Part shown: positions 1-6,304 of the stretch, piece by piece
Numbering within the stretch: the stretch's first letter is position 1
Layout: each line of letters opens with the position of its first letter
Assembly (NCBI GenBank): GCA_041476585.1
Contig: JBGOTT010000019.1
Location: forward strand, 1 to 26,087
Reading direction: 5' to 3'
Length of the DNA stretch: 26,087 nucleotides
From: JADGRQ01 sp041476585
Lineage (GTDB): Bacteria; Pseudomonadota; Gammaproteobacteria; Burkholderiales; SG8-39
Made by a program: the position numbers and the translations under genes
The notes under the pieces: generated by a model
Database searches by the model: none
What the model was told of the DNA's origin: nothing
The model's input: the letters and a program-made list of their open reading frames with translations, nothing else

Positions 1-1289
1 AGAAGAAGAATCTTATCCGATCCTTGGCGCCGCTGAAATTATCCCCGCGTCTGCGTGACCGGCTGCTGCGCGTCGCCGTACTGGCGGCACTGCCGCTGAC
101 GGGCGTGATCGCGGCCATCAGCAGCGTTCCGGACCAGCCTCGGCCGCAGGGGAGCGCGCTGGTCGAGACGCTCGCCTTCGACGTCGAGCGCGCGCTGGTC
201 CCCGACGCGGCAGGCTACATTCGCGAGGAACGCTATCAGCGCGCAGACACTCCATCGGGCCTGGTGTCCCGGCTGGGGCTCGCGGATGAGGAAGCGCGTC
301 GGCTGATGCGCTCGTATCCCGGGTTGATGCGCGCGCTGCGCCCGGGCCTGACCGTGACCGCGGAAGTCGACGCCGAGGGGCGGCTGCTGTGGCTGTCGCA
401 TCTCGGCGCGCGCGATGCGCTCGTCACCGTAATACGCGAAGGCGAGGGATTTCGCGCGAGCGAGGATCGCGCGCCGCTCGAAACGCGCGTGCTGCTCAGA
501 TCCGGCGTGATCCGCTCTTCGCTGTTCGCCGCCACTGACGCGGCCAACATCCCCGACAGCGTCGCGATGCAGCTCGCCGACATTTTCGGCGGTGACATCG
601 ATTTTCACCGCGACCTGCGCAGAAACGACCGGTTTTCGGTCGTCTACGAGATGTCGTACCTGCAAGGCCGTGCCGTGCGCGCCGGACGCGTGCTTGGGGC
701 AGAGTTCGTCAACGGCGGCAAGTCGTTCAGGGCGCTGAATCACGCCGGCGCGTATTACGCGCCGGACGGCAAGAGCCTGCGCAAGGCGTTCCTGCGCTCG
801 CCGCTGGAATTCTCGCGCATCAGTTCGGGGTTCGCGACGCGCATGCATCCGATCCTGCGCGAATGGCGGGCGCACCGCGGCGTCGATTATGCGGCGCCGA
901 CCGGAACGCAGGTACGCGCCACGGGTGACGCCGTGGTCGAGTTCGCCGGGCGGCAGGCCGGCTACGGCAATGTCGTGATTCTCCGCCACCACGGTCAGTA
1001 CCGCACGCTGTATGCGCATCTGAACGGATTCTCCAAGGCAATTCGCAAGGGGACCCGGGTCGCGCAGGGTGAGACGATCGGCTCGGTCGGCCAGACCGGC
1101 TGGGCGACAGGACCGCACCTGCATTACGAGTTCCTTGTGGACGGGGTACAGCGCAACCCGCTCACCATTGCGCTTCCCGCGGCACAGCCGGTGGCGCCGA
1201 ACGAGATGGACGCCTTCCGGCGCTACGCAGCAGGGCTCGTCGCGCAGCTCGACCACCTCGCCCTCGGCAACCTCGCGGCCCTCGACTAG
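1..1289 (+). CDS. M23-family (LytM/MepM-type) murein endopeptidase, 5' end outside window
   Basis: This is a predicted zinc metallopeptidase that cuts peptide cross-links in peptidoglycan, in the periplasm and anchored to the inner membrane. A basic segment followed by a hydrophobic stretch lies near the N-terminus (about residues 14-33 counted from the TTG at 24). The middle resembles the OapA/Csd3-like region that precedes M23 domains. The C-terminal M23 domain keeps its zinc ligands: HRGVD (His and Asp, around nt 875-890) and HLHYE (around nt 1118-1132), with the usual glycine-rich strands between them. The frame stays open to the left edge, reading lysine-rich codons before the TTG, so the true start is probably just outside the window. 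The stop lies 4 bp before anmK, which suggests co-transcription. Family assignment is firm; the exact bond cleaved is not known. Confidence 0.9.
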   Translation, partial: KKNLIRSLAPLKLSPRLRDRLLRVAVLAALPLTGVIAAISSVPDQPRPQGSALVETLAFDVERALVPDAAGYIREERYQRADTPSGLVSRLGLADEEARRLMRSYPGLMRALRPGLTVTAEVDAEGRLLWLSHLGARDALVTVIREGEGFRASEDRAPLETRVLLRSGVIRSSLFAATDAANIPDSVAMQLADIFGGDIDFHRDLRRNDRFSVVYEMSYLQGRAVRAGRVLGAEFVNGGKSFRALNHAGAYYAPDGKSLRKAFLRSPLEFSRISSGFATRMHPILREWRAHRGVDYAAPTGTQVRATGDAVVEFAGRQAGYGNVVILRHHGQYRTLYAHLNGFSKAIRKGTRVAQGETIGSVGQTGWATGPHLHYEFLVDGVQRNPLTIALPAAQPVAPNEMDAFRRYAAGLVAQLDHLALGNLAALD

Positions 1290-1293
1290 GCAG

Positions 1294-2385
1294 GTGGCGC
1301 AAAACTACATCGGCCTCATGTCGGGCACCAGCCTGGACGGGGTCGACGCGGTGCTGGCGGACTTCGCGGATGGCAAGACCGCGATCCTCGCCGCCCTCCA
1401 TGTTCCTTTCGACGCAGATCTGCGCGAAGAACTTGCAGCGTTGACTCACCCGGGCGCGGACGAGATCGACCGCGCAGGCATTCTCGGCAACCGGCTCGCC
1501 GCTGTCTATGCCGATGCTGTGTTGCGCGCGTTGGGACAAGCCGGAACATCCGCAACGCAAGTGCGTGCAATCGGCTGCCACGGCCAAACGGTTCGTCACC
1601 GGCCCGAGCGCGGCTACACGCTGCAGATCGGCAATGCCGCGCTGCTCGCGGAACTCACCGGGATCGCCGTGGTCGCCGACTTCCGCAGCCGCGATATTGC
1701 CGCGGGAGGCCAGGGCGCACCGCTGGTTCCCGCGTTTCACGTCCGCGCGTTTTTCGCGCCGGACGAAGCGCGCGCGGTCCTGAACCTCGGCGGCATCGCC
1801 AATGTGACGATCCTGCGGCGCGAAGGTCCTCCGCTCGGATTCGATACCGGTCCGGGTAACTGCCTCATGGATCTCTGGGCGGCACGCCACCTCGGCCTGC
1901 CCTGCGACCATGGTGGTGCGTGGGCCCGCGGCGGCACGGCGAACGCCGGCTTGCTCGAGCGTATGCTGGCAGAGGAATATTTCAGCGCCTCCCCGCCCAA
2001 GAGCACCGGGCGGGAGTTGTTCGGCCCCGACTGGCTTGAGCGCCACCTGCACCCGGGACTGGTTCCGCGCGACGTGCAGGCGACGTTGCTGGAACTTACC
2101 GCCGCATCCGCGGCACGCGCGATTCTCGAGCATGCAGATGCTACGCAACGCGTCATCGCATGCGGTGGCGGCACTCAAAACCTGGCGCTGATGCAGCGCC
2201 TGTCGCAATGGCTCGCGCCACGTCCGGTGGAGTCGAGCGATCGCCACGGCCTTCCCGCGCAATTGGTGGAGGCGACGGCATTTGCCTGGCTCGCCCAGCA
2301 GGCGCTCGAGGGGCGCGCCGGGAACCTGCCGAGCGTCACCGGCGCGAAAGGCCCGAGGAATCTGGGCGCGATTTACCAGCGGTGA
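1294..2385 (+). CDS. anmK: anhydro-N-acetylmuramic acid kinase
   Basis: AnmK cleaves and phosphorylates 1,6-anhydro-N-acetylmuramic acid to MurNAc-6-phosphate in the cytoplasm, a step in recycling peptidoglycan. The 363-residue product has the usual length. It opens with the family signature GLMSGTSLDGVD, followed by GCHGQTVRH, NLGGIANVT and DTGPGN of the sugar-kinase/Hsp70/actin fold, and ends with an ACGGGTQN nucleotide-binding segment. I choose the GTG at 1294 because the next in-frame ATG falls inside the signature motif and the frame to the left belongs to the upstream gene. The Shine-Dalgarno sequence is weak (AGG over the upstream stop), which fits translational coupling to the M23 peptidase 4 bp upstream. 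Pairing with a murein hydrolase fits a cell-wall turnover operon. Confidence 0.95.
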   Translation: MAQNYIGLMSGTSLDGVDAVLADFADGKTAILAALHVPFDADLREELAALTHPGADEIDRAGILGNRLAAVYADAVLRALGQAGTSATQVRAIGCHGQTVRHRPERGYTLQIGNAALLAELTGIAVVADFRSRDIAAGGQGAPLVPAFHVRAFFAPDEARAVLNLGGIANVTILRREGPPLGFDTGPGNCLMDLWAARHLGLPCDHGGAWARGGTANAGLLERMLAEEYFSASPPKSTGRELFGPDWLERHLHPGLVPRDVQATLLELTAASAARAILEHADATQRVIACGGGTQNLALMQRLSQWLAPRPVESSDRHGLPAQLVEATAFAWLAQQALEGRAGNLPSVTGAKGPRNLGAIYQR

Positions 2386-2392
2386 AGGCAAG

Positions 2393-2419
2393 AAAAAGGG
2401 GGCCGCAGCCCCCTATTTT
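2393..2419. terminator. bidirectional intrinsic terminator between anmK and erpA
   Basis: A 6-bp G+C stem (GGGGGC, 2398-2403; GCCCCC, 2408-2413) with a CGCA loop is flanked by five A on the left and TATTTT on the right. It can therefore act on the anmK transcript and on the converging erpA transcript. Confidence 0.8.
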
Positions 2420-2435
2420 CAACCCAGCGTCTTGC

Positions 2436-2786
2436 TCAAGCCGAGAACGAAGAACCGCAGCCGCACGTGGAGGTGGCGTTCGGATTCTTGATCACGAACT
2501 GCGCGCCTTCGAGGCCTTCCGAGTAGTCGATCTCTGCGCCAACGAGATACTGATAGCTCATCGGATCGACCAACAGCGTGACACCGCCCTTCTGAACTAT
2601 GGTGTCATCCTCGTTCTGCATCTCATCGAACGTAAAGCCGTACTGGAATCCCGAACAGCCGCCGCCCGTCACGAATACGCGCAGTTTGAGTTCCGGGTTT
2701 CCCTCTTCCTCAATCAGCTCGCGCACCTTGCCCACGGCGTTGTCGGTGAAGACAAAGGGTGATGGCATCTCGGTGACTGCATTCAT
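2436..2786 (-). CDS. erpA: iron-sulfur cluster insertion protein ErpA (A-type carrier)
   Basis: ErpA is an A-type carrier that hands Fe-S clusters to client apoproteins in the cytoplasm, including enzymes of isoprenoid synthesis and respiration. The 116-residue product has the normal length. It carries the three conserved cysteines: one in GGGCSGFQY (about residue 44) and two in the C-terminal CGCGSSF. The start ATG has a GGAG Shine-Dalgarno sequence about 8 bases upstream. It is the last gene of a minus-strand run behind the bactofilin gene (38-bp gap) and ends at the shared terminator with anmK. The N-terminal extension before the core (MNAVTEMPSPFVFTD) is typical of betaproteobacterial ErpA rather than of IscA. 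Identification is secure. Confidence 0.96.
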   Translation of the reverse strand: MNAVTEMPSPFVFTDNAVGKVRELIEEEGNPELKLRVFVTGGGCSGFQYGFTFDEMQNEDDTIVQKGGVTLLVDPMSYQYLVGAEIDYSEGLEGAQFVIKNPNATSTCGCGSSFSA

Positions 2787-2824
2787 GTCGTACTCCGTTG
2801 ATTCCGAACAGTTGGATTATAGAC

Positions 2825-3226
2825 TCACCCGCCCGAAGCGAGCTTGAGTCCGACCGCTTTGGCCTCGCTGCCCGAATGATGGACCAGCCGGCCTTCGACG
2901 ATCGCACCCTGTTGCATCTCCACACTGTTGTAGTGGATATCTCCTTTGACGCGGGAACTGGCCTGGAGTTCAAGGCTCTCGGCTGCATGCACCGGGCCGT
3001 TGATGGTGCCGTTCACCACCAGATGAGCCACCTGAACCTCGCCGTCAATGCGGGCGTGCTCGCTCACCACCAGGGTGCCTGGCTGATCGGGCAACGCGCA
3101 CACATTGCCGCGTACGGTGCCATCGACCCGCAATCCGCCGCTGAAAAAGACATTGCCCTCGATTCGCGTCGTGGCACCGATCAGGCTGTCGATGCGGTTC
3201 TGCGGTTTGCTCTGCTTGCGGAACAT
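2825..3226 (-). CDS. bactofilin (polymer-forming cytoskeletal protein)
   Basis: Bactofilins polymerise without nucleotide into filaments at the inner membrane and position cell-wall enzymes or other factors. The 133-residue product starts with a short basic, unstructured N-terminus (MFRKQSKPQNR), then the repeated short hydrophobic strands of the bactofilin right-handed beta-helix, with regular G-x-V/I spacing such as GGLRVDGTVRGNV and VNGTINGPV between about residues 15 and 120. A strong Shine-Dalgarno (AAGGAGA) precedes the ATG. It lies 21 bp behind a membrane coiled-coil gene and 38 bp ahead of erpA on the same strand. Bactofilins are often encoded near M23 peptidases in other bacteria, and here one lies two genes away, convergent. 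Family call is firm; the cellular role here is unknown. Confidence 0.92.
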   Translation of the reverse strand: MFRKQSKPQNRIDSLIGATTRIEGNVFFSGGLRVDGTVRGNVCALPDQPGTLVVSEHARIDGEVQVAHLVVNGTINGPVHAAESLELQASSRVKGDIHYNSVEMQQGAIVEGRLVHHSGSEAKAVGLKLASGG

Positions 3227-3247
3227 GAATCTTCTCCTTGCGCGGGC

Positions 3248-4006
3248 TCAGCCCGCTCCAGGGGTCGCACTCTGCGTCGCGCGCGGCTGATCGGCTCCCG
3301 CCTCGTAGACGCGCGCCTGCACCGTTTGCACGCGCGCCTTCGCGTTGACCCTAAAGACCCCTTCAACGCGCTGGAAATGGCGGAATCCGATGCGAAATGC
3401 AGCCGCTTCACCGTCCGCCTTATCCGGCACCGTAATCATAGCATTCTTGCCTTCCTGCTGAATGCTGACCAGCAACTCCAGCCGCCCCTGAAAATCCCGA
3501 TCGCCCCGTCCGCCGGCAAGCAGCAGCATCCGGTAACGGTACTCGCCGGGCATCGCATCGGGCTCCACCTTGAAGCGCTGGATGCTGAGCGGCTGGGCAT
3601 TGCGCGCGTCTGCCGAAAGCATGCTCTCGAAGATCGCGAGTTCCTCGCGCACGCGCGCATTGTCGTTCTCCAGTCCGCGAATCTGGTGCGCAAGCTGCGC
3701 CTGCGCCGTGCGCTCGATTGCGAGTTTGGCGTCGGCGGCGTTGGCGATCGCTCGCAGGCGCTCGAGTTCCGCGCGCGCGGCGTCCATCTCGCGCCTGAGT
3801 CGGGTCAGCTCGCTGTCGGCTTCGCCGCGGTCGAATCCCGCGAAGCGTCGCCCCGCGTCGTACATCCACGCCGCCAGCGCCGCCGAAACGGCAAGCAACA
3901 GCACGACGCCGAGCCAGCGCCAGTACCACGCCAGCTGCGAGCGCACCGCGACCCTCGGGGCGGCAATGCCGAGACGCAGGCGCAGCTTCTGCAATCGGCC
4001 GGCCAT
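3248..4006 (-). CDS. single-pass membrane coiled-coil protein (DUF6776-like)
   Basis: The 252-residue product has a basic N-terminus (GRLQKLRLRLG), one clear membrane segment at about residues 30-52 (WLGVVLLLAVSAALAAW), and a charged heptad-rich region at about residues 60-130 that looks like a coiled coil. A beta-rich C-terminal domain follows. I place the start at the ATG at 4006, because the longer frame upstream runs through the argC remnant and the rpsI terminator and resembles nothing. I recognise it as the uncharacterised protein usually encoded next to bactofilin in betaproteobacteria (DUF6776, from memory). The orientation would put the C-terminal domain in the periplasm. The 21-bp spacing to the bactofilin gene suggests that the two act together, perhaps as a membrane anchor; that is inference. 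Confidence 0.8.
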   Translation of the reverse strand: MAGRLQKLRLRLGIAAPRVAVRSQLAWYWRWLGVVLLLAVSAALAAWMYDAGRRFAGFDRGEADSELTRLRREMDAARAELERLRAIANAADAKLAIERTAQAQLAHQIRGLENDNARVREELAIFESMLSADARNAQPLSIQRFKVEPDAMPGEYRYRMLLLAGGRGDRDFQGRLELLVSIQQEGKNAMITVPDKADGEAAAFRIGFRHFQRVEGVFRVNAKARVQTVQARVYEAGADQPRATQSATPGAG

Positions 4007-4013
4007 GGGCGTC

Positions 4014-4103
4014 TCAGAGCACCACGTGGATCCGATAGAGCCGCAGGCACAGCGACCCCACCCCGGCATGACCAGTACGGCCAACGTTTCCCGCCTTGAC
4101 CAT
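4014..4103 (-). pseudogene. argC: 5' remnant of argC (N-acetyl-gamma-glutamyl-phosphate reductase)
   Basis: On the minus strand, 80 bp behind rpsI and past its terminator, an ATG at 4103 with a good Shine-Dalgarno (AAGGAAG) opens a 29-codon frame ending in TGA at 4014. The peptide starts MVKAGNVGRTGHAGV and aligns without gaps to the ArgC N-terminus that I recall (MIKVGIVGGTGYTGV), keeping the GxxGxTGxxG dinucleotide-binding pattern; I count 13 of 29 identities to that remembered consensus. An intact ArgC is over 300 residues, and the rest is missing: the next gene starts 8 bp after the stop. argC commonly follows rplM-rpsI in betaproteobacteria, so the position fits. It could instead be a short leader peptide that resembles ArgC by chance. 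Confidence 0.65.
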
Positions 4104-4121
4104 GCTCGCTTCCTTCTGTCC

Positions 4122-4156
4122 CGAGAAAACAAAAGAGCCGCCCGAGGGCGGCTCTT
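4122..4156 (-). terminator. intrinsic terminator of rplM-rpsI
   Basis: Read on the minus strand, a near-perfect hairpin (AAGAGCCGCC paired with GGCGGCTCTT, 4133-4156, four-base loop) is followed by the T-rich stretch TTTTGTTTTCT. It lies 27 bp past the rpsI stop and before the argC remnant, so the downstream genes need readthrough or their own promoter. Confidence 0.88.
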
Positions 4157-4183
4157 GCTGGTGTCTCCGGACTCCGTTCGCGC

Positions 4184-4576
4184 CTAGCGCTTGGAGAACT
4201 GCTTGCGCCGCCGGGCCTTGTGCAGACCGACCTTCTTTCGCTCGACCTCGCGCGCATCGCGCGTCACCAGGCCCGCTGCCGAAAGCGCTGGCTTGAGCGC
4301 CGCATCATACTCGATGAGCGCCCGCGTGATGCCGTGGCGCACCGCCCCGGCCTGGCCGGATTCGCCGCCGCCGAAGACGTTGACCACGATGTCGAATGGC
4401 GTCGCGGTTTTCGCGATGCCGAGGGGCTGGCGCACCACCATCCGACCGGTCTCGCGCGCAAAGAATTCGTCCACCGGCTTGCCGTTGACGGTGATCTCGC
4501 CCTTGCCGGGCTTCAGGAACACGCGCGCCACGGCGCTCTTGCGCCTGCCGGTGCCGTAAAAGTAATCGCCGACCAT
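4184..4576 (-). CDS. rpsI: 30S ribosomal protein S9
   Basis: S9 binds the 3' major domain of 16S rRNA in the small-subunit head, and its C-terminal tail reaches the P-site tRNA. The 130-residue product has the normal length. It begins with the YGTGRRKSAVARVF signature, has the GKPVDEFFARETGR segment, and ends with the basic tail typical of S9 (KVGLHKARRRKQFSKR). The ATG lies 4 bp after the rplM stop, and the Shine-Dalgarno (GGAG) sits inside the rplM 3' end, so translation is probably coupled. A strong terminator follows. Secure identification. Confidence 0.98.
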   Translation of the reverse strand: MVGDYFYGTGRRKSAVARVFLKPGKGEITVNGKPVDEFFARETGRMVVRQPLGIAKTATPFDIVVNVFGGGESGQAGAVRHGITRALIEYDAALKPALSAAGLVTRDAREVERKKVGLHKARRRKQFSKR

Positions 4577-4580
4577 CGGT

Positions 4581-5009
4581 TCAGATCTCCAGTGTCCGGG
4601 GCTGCTGTGCGCTGTGCGGATGGCTGCCGTCCGAATACACTTTCAGCTTCTTCAGCATTGCGTAACCGAGCGGGCCCTTGGGCAGCATGCCCTTCACCGC
4701 ATACTGCAGCACCCGCTCCGGGAAGCGCGCCTGCATTTTGGCAAAATTGGTCTCGTACACGCCACCCGGATAACCGCTGTGGCGGAAATACTTCTTGTCC
4801 AGCGCCTTGCGACCGGTTACGCGCAGCTTCGCAGCGTTCACCACCACGATGAAGTCGCCGGTGTCGACGTGGGGGGTGAACTCGGGTTTGTGCTTGCCGC
4901 GCAGGCGTGCCGCGATTTGTGCCGCGAGCCGGCCAAGCACCTTGCCCTGAGCGTCAACGACGTACCAGTCGTGCTTGACGTCGCCGGGCTTGGCCGAAAA
5001 GGTTTTCAT
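4581..5009 (-). CDS. rplM: 50S ribosomal protein L13
   Basis: L13 is an early-assembly protein of the large ribosomal subunit. The 142-residue length is exactly the usual one. It contains the family landmarks DWYVVDAQGKVLGRLA near the N-terminus, the FIVVVNAAK strand, and the VKGMLPKGPLG motif at about residues 106-116. The start ATG has only a weak ribosome site, but no better start exists. It is the first gene of the rplM-rpsI pair and is driven by a good sigma-70-like promoter at 5039-5067. Secure identification. Confidence 0.98.
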   Translation of the reverse strand: MKTFSAKPGDVKHDWYVVDAQGKVLGRLAAQIAARLRGKHKPEFTPHVDTGDFIVVVNAAKLRVTGRKALDKKYFRHSGYPGGVYETNFAKMQARFPERVLQYAVKGMLPKGPLGYAMLKKLKVYSDGSHPHSAQQPRTLEI

Positions 5010-5038
5010 TGCTGGATTGCGTTCGGAAAAAGGGTGAA

Positions 5039-5067
5039 ATTCTATGGGACTGCGCTGCTCGCGTCAA
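5039..5067 (-). promoter_or_regulatory. sigma-70-type promoter of rplM-rpsI
   Basis: On the minus strand TTGACG (5067-5062), a 17-bp spacer and TAGAAT (5044-5039) form a near-consensus promoter. It lies about 30 bp upstream of the rplM start codon and downstream of the hairpin terminator at 5080-5111, so that terminator belongs to a separate transcript. Confidence 0.8.
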
Positions 5068-5079
5068 ACCTGCGAGAGC

Positions 5080-5176
5080 AAAAAAAAGCGCAACTCGGTT
5101 GGAGTTGCGCTGAATCCACCAAAGGAGGAGGGTGGAGGAGACAAACCGGGGAATGCTGGAGGAGCAACCCCGGCGG
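5080..5176 (-). ncRNA. candidate three-hairpin anti-Shine-Dalgarno small RNA
   Basis: Read on the minus strand, three hairpins stand in tandem. H1 (5173-5146) pairs CCGGGG with CCCCGG, extended by TGCT/AGCA, and shows CCTCC in the loop. H2 (5136-5115) pairs TCCACC with GGTGGA around a loop CTCCTCCTTT, which copies the 3' end of 16S rRNA (CCUCCUUU). H3 (5111-5087) is a perfect 10-bp stem, GCGCAACTC paired with GAGTTGCGC plus one A-T pair, followed by eight T: an intrinsic terminator. A TATCAT at 5187-5182 could be its -10 box, giving an RNA of about 95 nt; a perfect TATAAT at 5279-5274 would give about 190 nt. The rplM promoter lies beyond the terminator, so this is an independent transcript. 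It resembles the anti-SD 'Betaproteobacteria toxic small RNA' family that I remember from Rfam; I could not test that match. Confidence 0.62.
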
Positions 5177-5395
5177 AAGAGATGATAGGGCTTTTTATGG
5201 TGCAATGCATCAATTATTTCGTTATTCATGCATTAATTTTATCTATTGAACTAGCTAGTGCCTCTAACTATTGATTATACATGATATTTATCGGCATTCT
5301 CCGATTATCCCGGCTTTATTCTGAAACTTTCTCGGGAAGCTGCTTGACTATCGTGTTGCAAAGCACAAGAGACTGAAACGACTGGGAAAATCGCC
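5177..5395. other. AT-rich intergenic region upstream of the small RNA and osmC-like gene
   Basis: This stretch is clearly richer in A+T than the rest of the window, especially 5190-5290. It carries minus-strand -10-like boxes (TATCAT at 5182-5187, TATAAT at 5274-5279), neither with a good -35 at normal spacing. A plus-strand TTGACT at 5344-5349 may be the -35 of the OsmC-family gene, but no convincing -10 follows it. Short frames on both strands (about 76-91 codons) resemble nothing and overlap the structured RNA. I see no conserved gene here. Confidence 0.5.
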
Positions 5396-5812
5396 ATGGA
5401 ATGCAGCGTCAAGTGGACCGGGGGCATGACCTTTCTTGCCGAGACCGGCAGCAATCATGTGGTAGCAATGGACGGTGGGGCCGAGGGCGGCGGGCGGAAC
5501 CTCGCGCCGCGGCCGATGGAAATGGTGTTGCTCGGGACCGGCGGATGCACCGCCTACGACGTGGTGGTGATCCTCAAGAAGAGCGGTCAGGATGTCACCG
5601 GTTGCGAGGTCAAACTTTCATCCGAACGCGCAAACACCGACCCGAAGGTTTTTACCCGCATCCACATGCATTTCACCGTTACCGGACGCAGTCTCAAGCG
5701 CAACATGGTCGAGCATGCGATCCGCCTGTCGCACGAGAAGTATTGCTCAGCTTCGATCATGCTCGGCAAGACTGCCGAGATCACCAAGGACTTCGATATC
5801 GTCGCGGCCTGA
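5396..5812 (+). CDS. OsmC/Ohr-family protein
   Basis: OsmC-family proteins are small dimeric cytoplasmic thiol peroxidases or related stress proteins. The 138-residue product has the expected size and the two conserved active-site cysteines: Cys in LLGTGGCTAYDVV (about residue 49) and Cys in EKYCSASIML (about residue 115). It looks closer to the YhfA-like branch than to Ohr, because it has the MEMVLLGTGGC form. The ATG at 5396 has only a weak upstream ribosome site (GGGAAA). It stands alone on the plus strand, divergent from rplM and convergent with the cyclic-nucleotide-binding gene 20 bp away. Peroxidase activity is likely but not shown. Confidence 0.9.
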   Translation: MECSVKWTGGMTFLAETGSNHVVAMDGGAEGGGRNLAPRPMEMVLLGTGGCTAYDVVVILKKSGQDVTGCEVKLSSERANTDPKVFTRIHMHFTVTGRSLKRNMVEHAIRLSHEKYCSASIMLGKTAEITKDFDIVAA

Positions 5813-5832
5813 CCCCGATAAGGCTCGGCGCG

Positions 5833-6285
5833 TCAGCGCGGCCGTGTGATGGTGCGGCTGAGTTGGGAGGTAGTATTCGCGAGCCGCTCTGCGAGGATGC
5901 GGATCAGTTCGATGGCCGCGTCGGGGTTTTCGCGGATTACATTGAAGAACAAGTCCTTGGAGATTTTCAGGGCTTCCAGGCGGGTGACCGCGGTCACGTT
6001 TGCAGTGCGCGGCACATCGCCAAAGATGGCGATCTCGCCGATGATGGCGTTGCGTCCCATGGTGTTGATCACGACCGGCCCGCCGGGGGTTGGAACGGAG
6101 ACTTCGGCCGTGCCTTCGATCACGATATAGGCCGCATCCGCGATGTCGCCTGCCTGAAACAGCGGCTGCCCCGGCGCGTAGGTCATGCGCTCGCTGCCGA
6201 AGCACAACAGCTTCTGCATCGCCGGCTGCAACTTGCTGAAGATCGGGAACTGCCGGATCAGTTCGACTTCCTGTTCAAGTGACAT
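5833..6285 (-). CDS. cyclic nucleotide-binding (CNB) domain protein
   Basis: The 150-residue product is almost entirely one CNB domain and has no DNA-binding domain, so it is not a CRP-type regulator. The phosphate-binding cassette is intact: IGEIAIFGDVPRTANVTA at about residues 82-99 keeps the Glu (GE) that binds the ribose hydroxyl and the Arg (PRTA) that binds the cyclic phosphate. cAMP or cGMP binding is therefore plausible. A strong Shine-Dalgarno (GGAAGGAGG) precedes the ATG. The gene lies 19 bp behind the divergent ABC exporter on the same strand and is almost certainly co-transcribed with it. I infer that it gates or tethers that exporter in response to a nucleotide made by a cyclase such as the one at 22515-23834. 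Confidence 0.88.
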   Translation of the reverse strand: MSLEQEVELIRQFPIFSKLQPAMQKLLCFGSERMTYAPGQPLFQAGDIADAAYIVIEGTAEVSVPTPGGPVVINTMGRNAIIGEIAIFGDVPRTANVTAVTRLEALKISKDLFFNVIRENPDAAIELIRILAERLANTTSQLSRTITRPR

Positions 6286-6304
6286 ATCCTGCCTCCTTCC
6301 AGAT

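Noticed and set aside
39..1256. A 405-codon minus-strand frame opposite the M23 peptidase
   Set aside because: It is an arginine-rich antisense shadow typical of GC-rich DNA, with no recognisable motif, opposite a clear gene.
5087..5111. The hairpin upstream of rplM as an attenuator of the L13 operon
   Set aside because: A near-consensus promoter lies between the hairpin and rplM, so rplM does not need to be transcribed through it.
4954..5274. Short frames on both strands in the rplM-osmC gap (91 and 76 codons)
   Set aside because: They overlap the structured RNA, its terminator and the rplM promoter, and the peptides match nothing.
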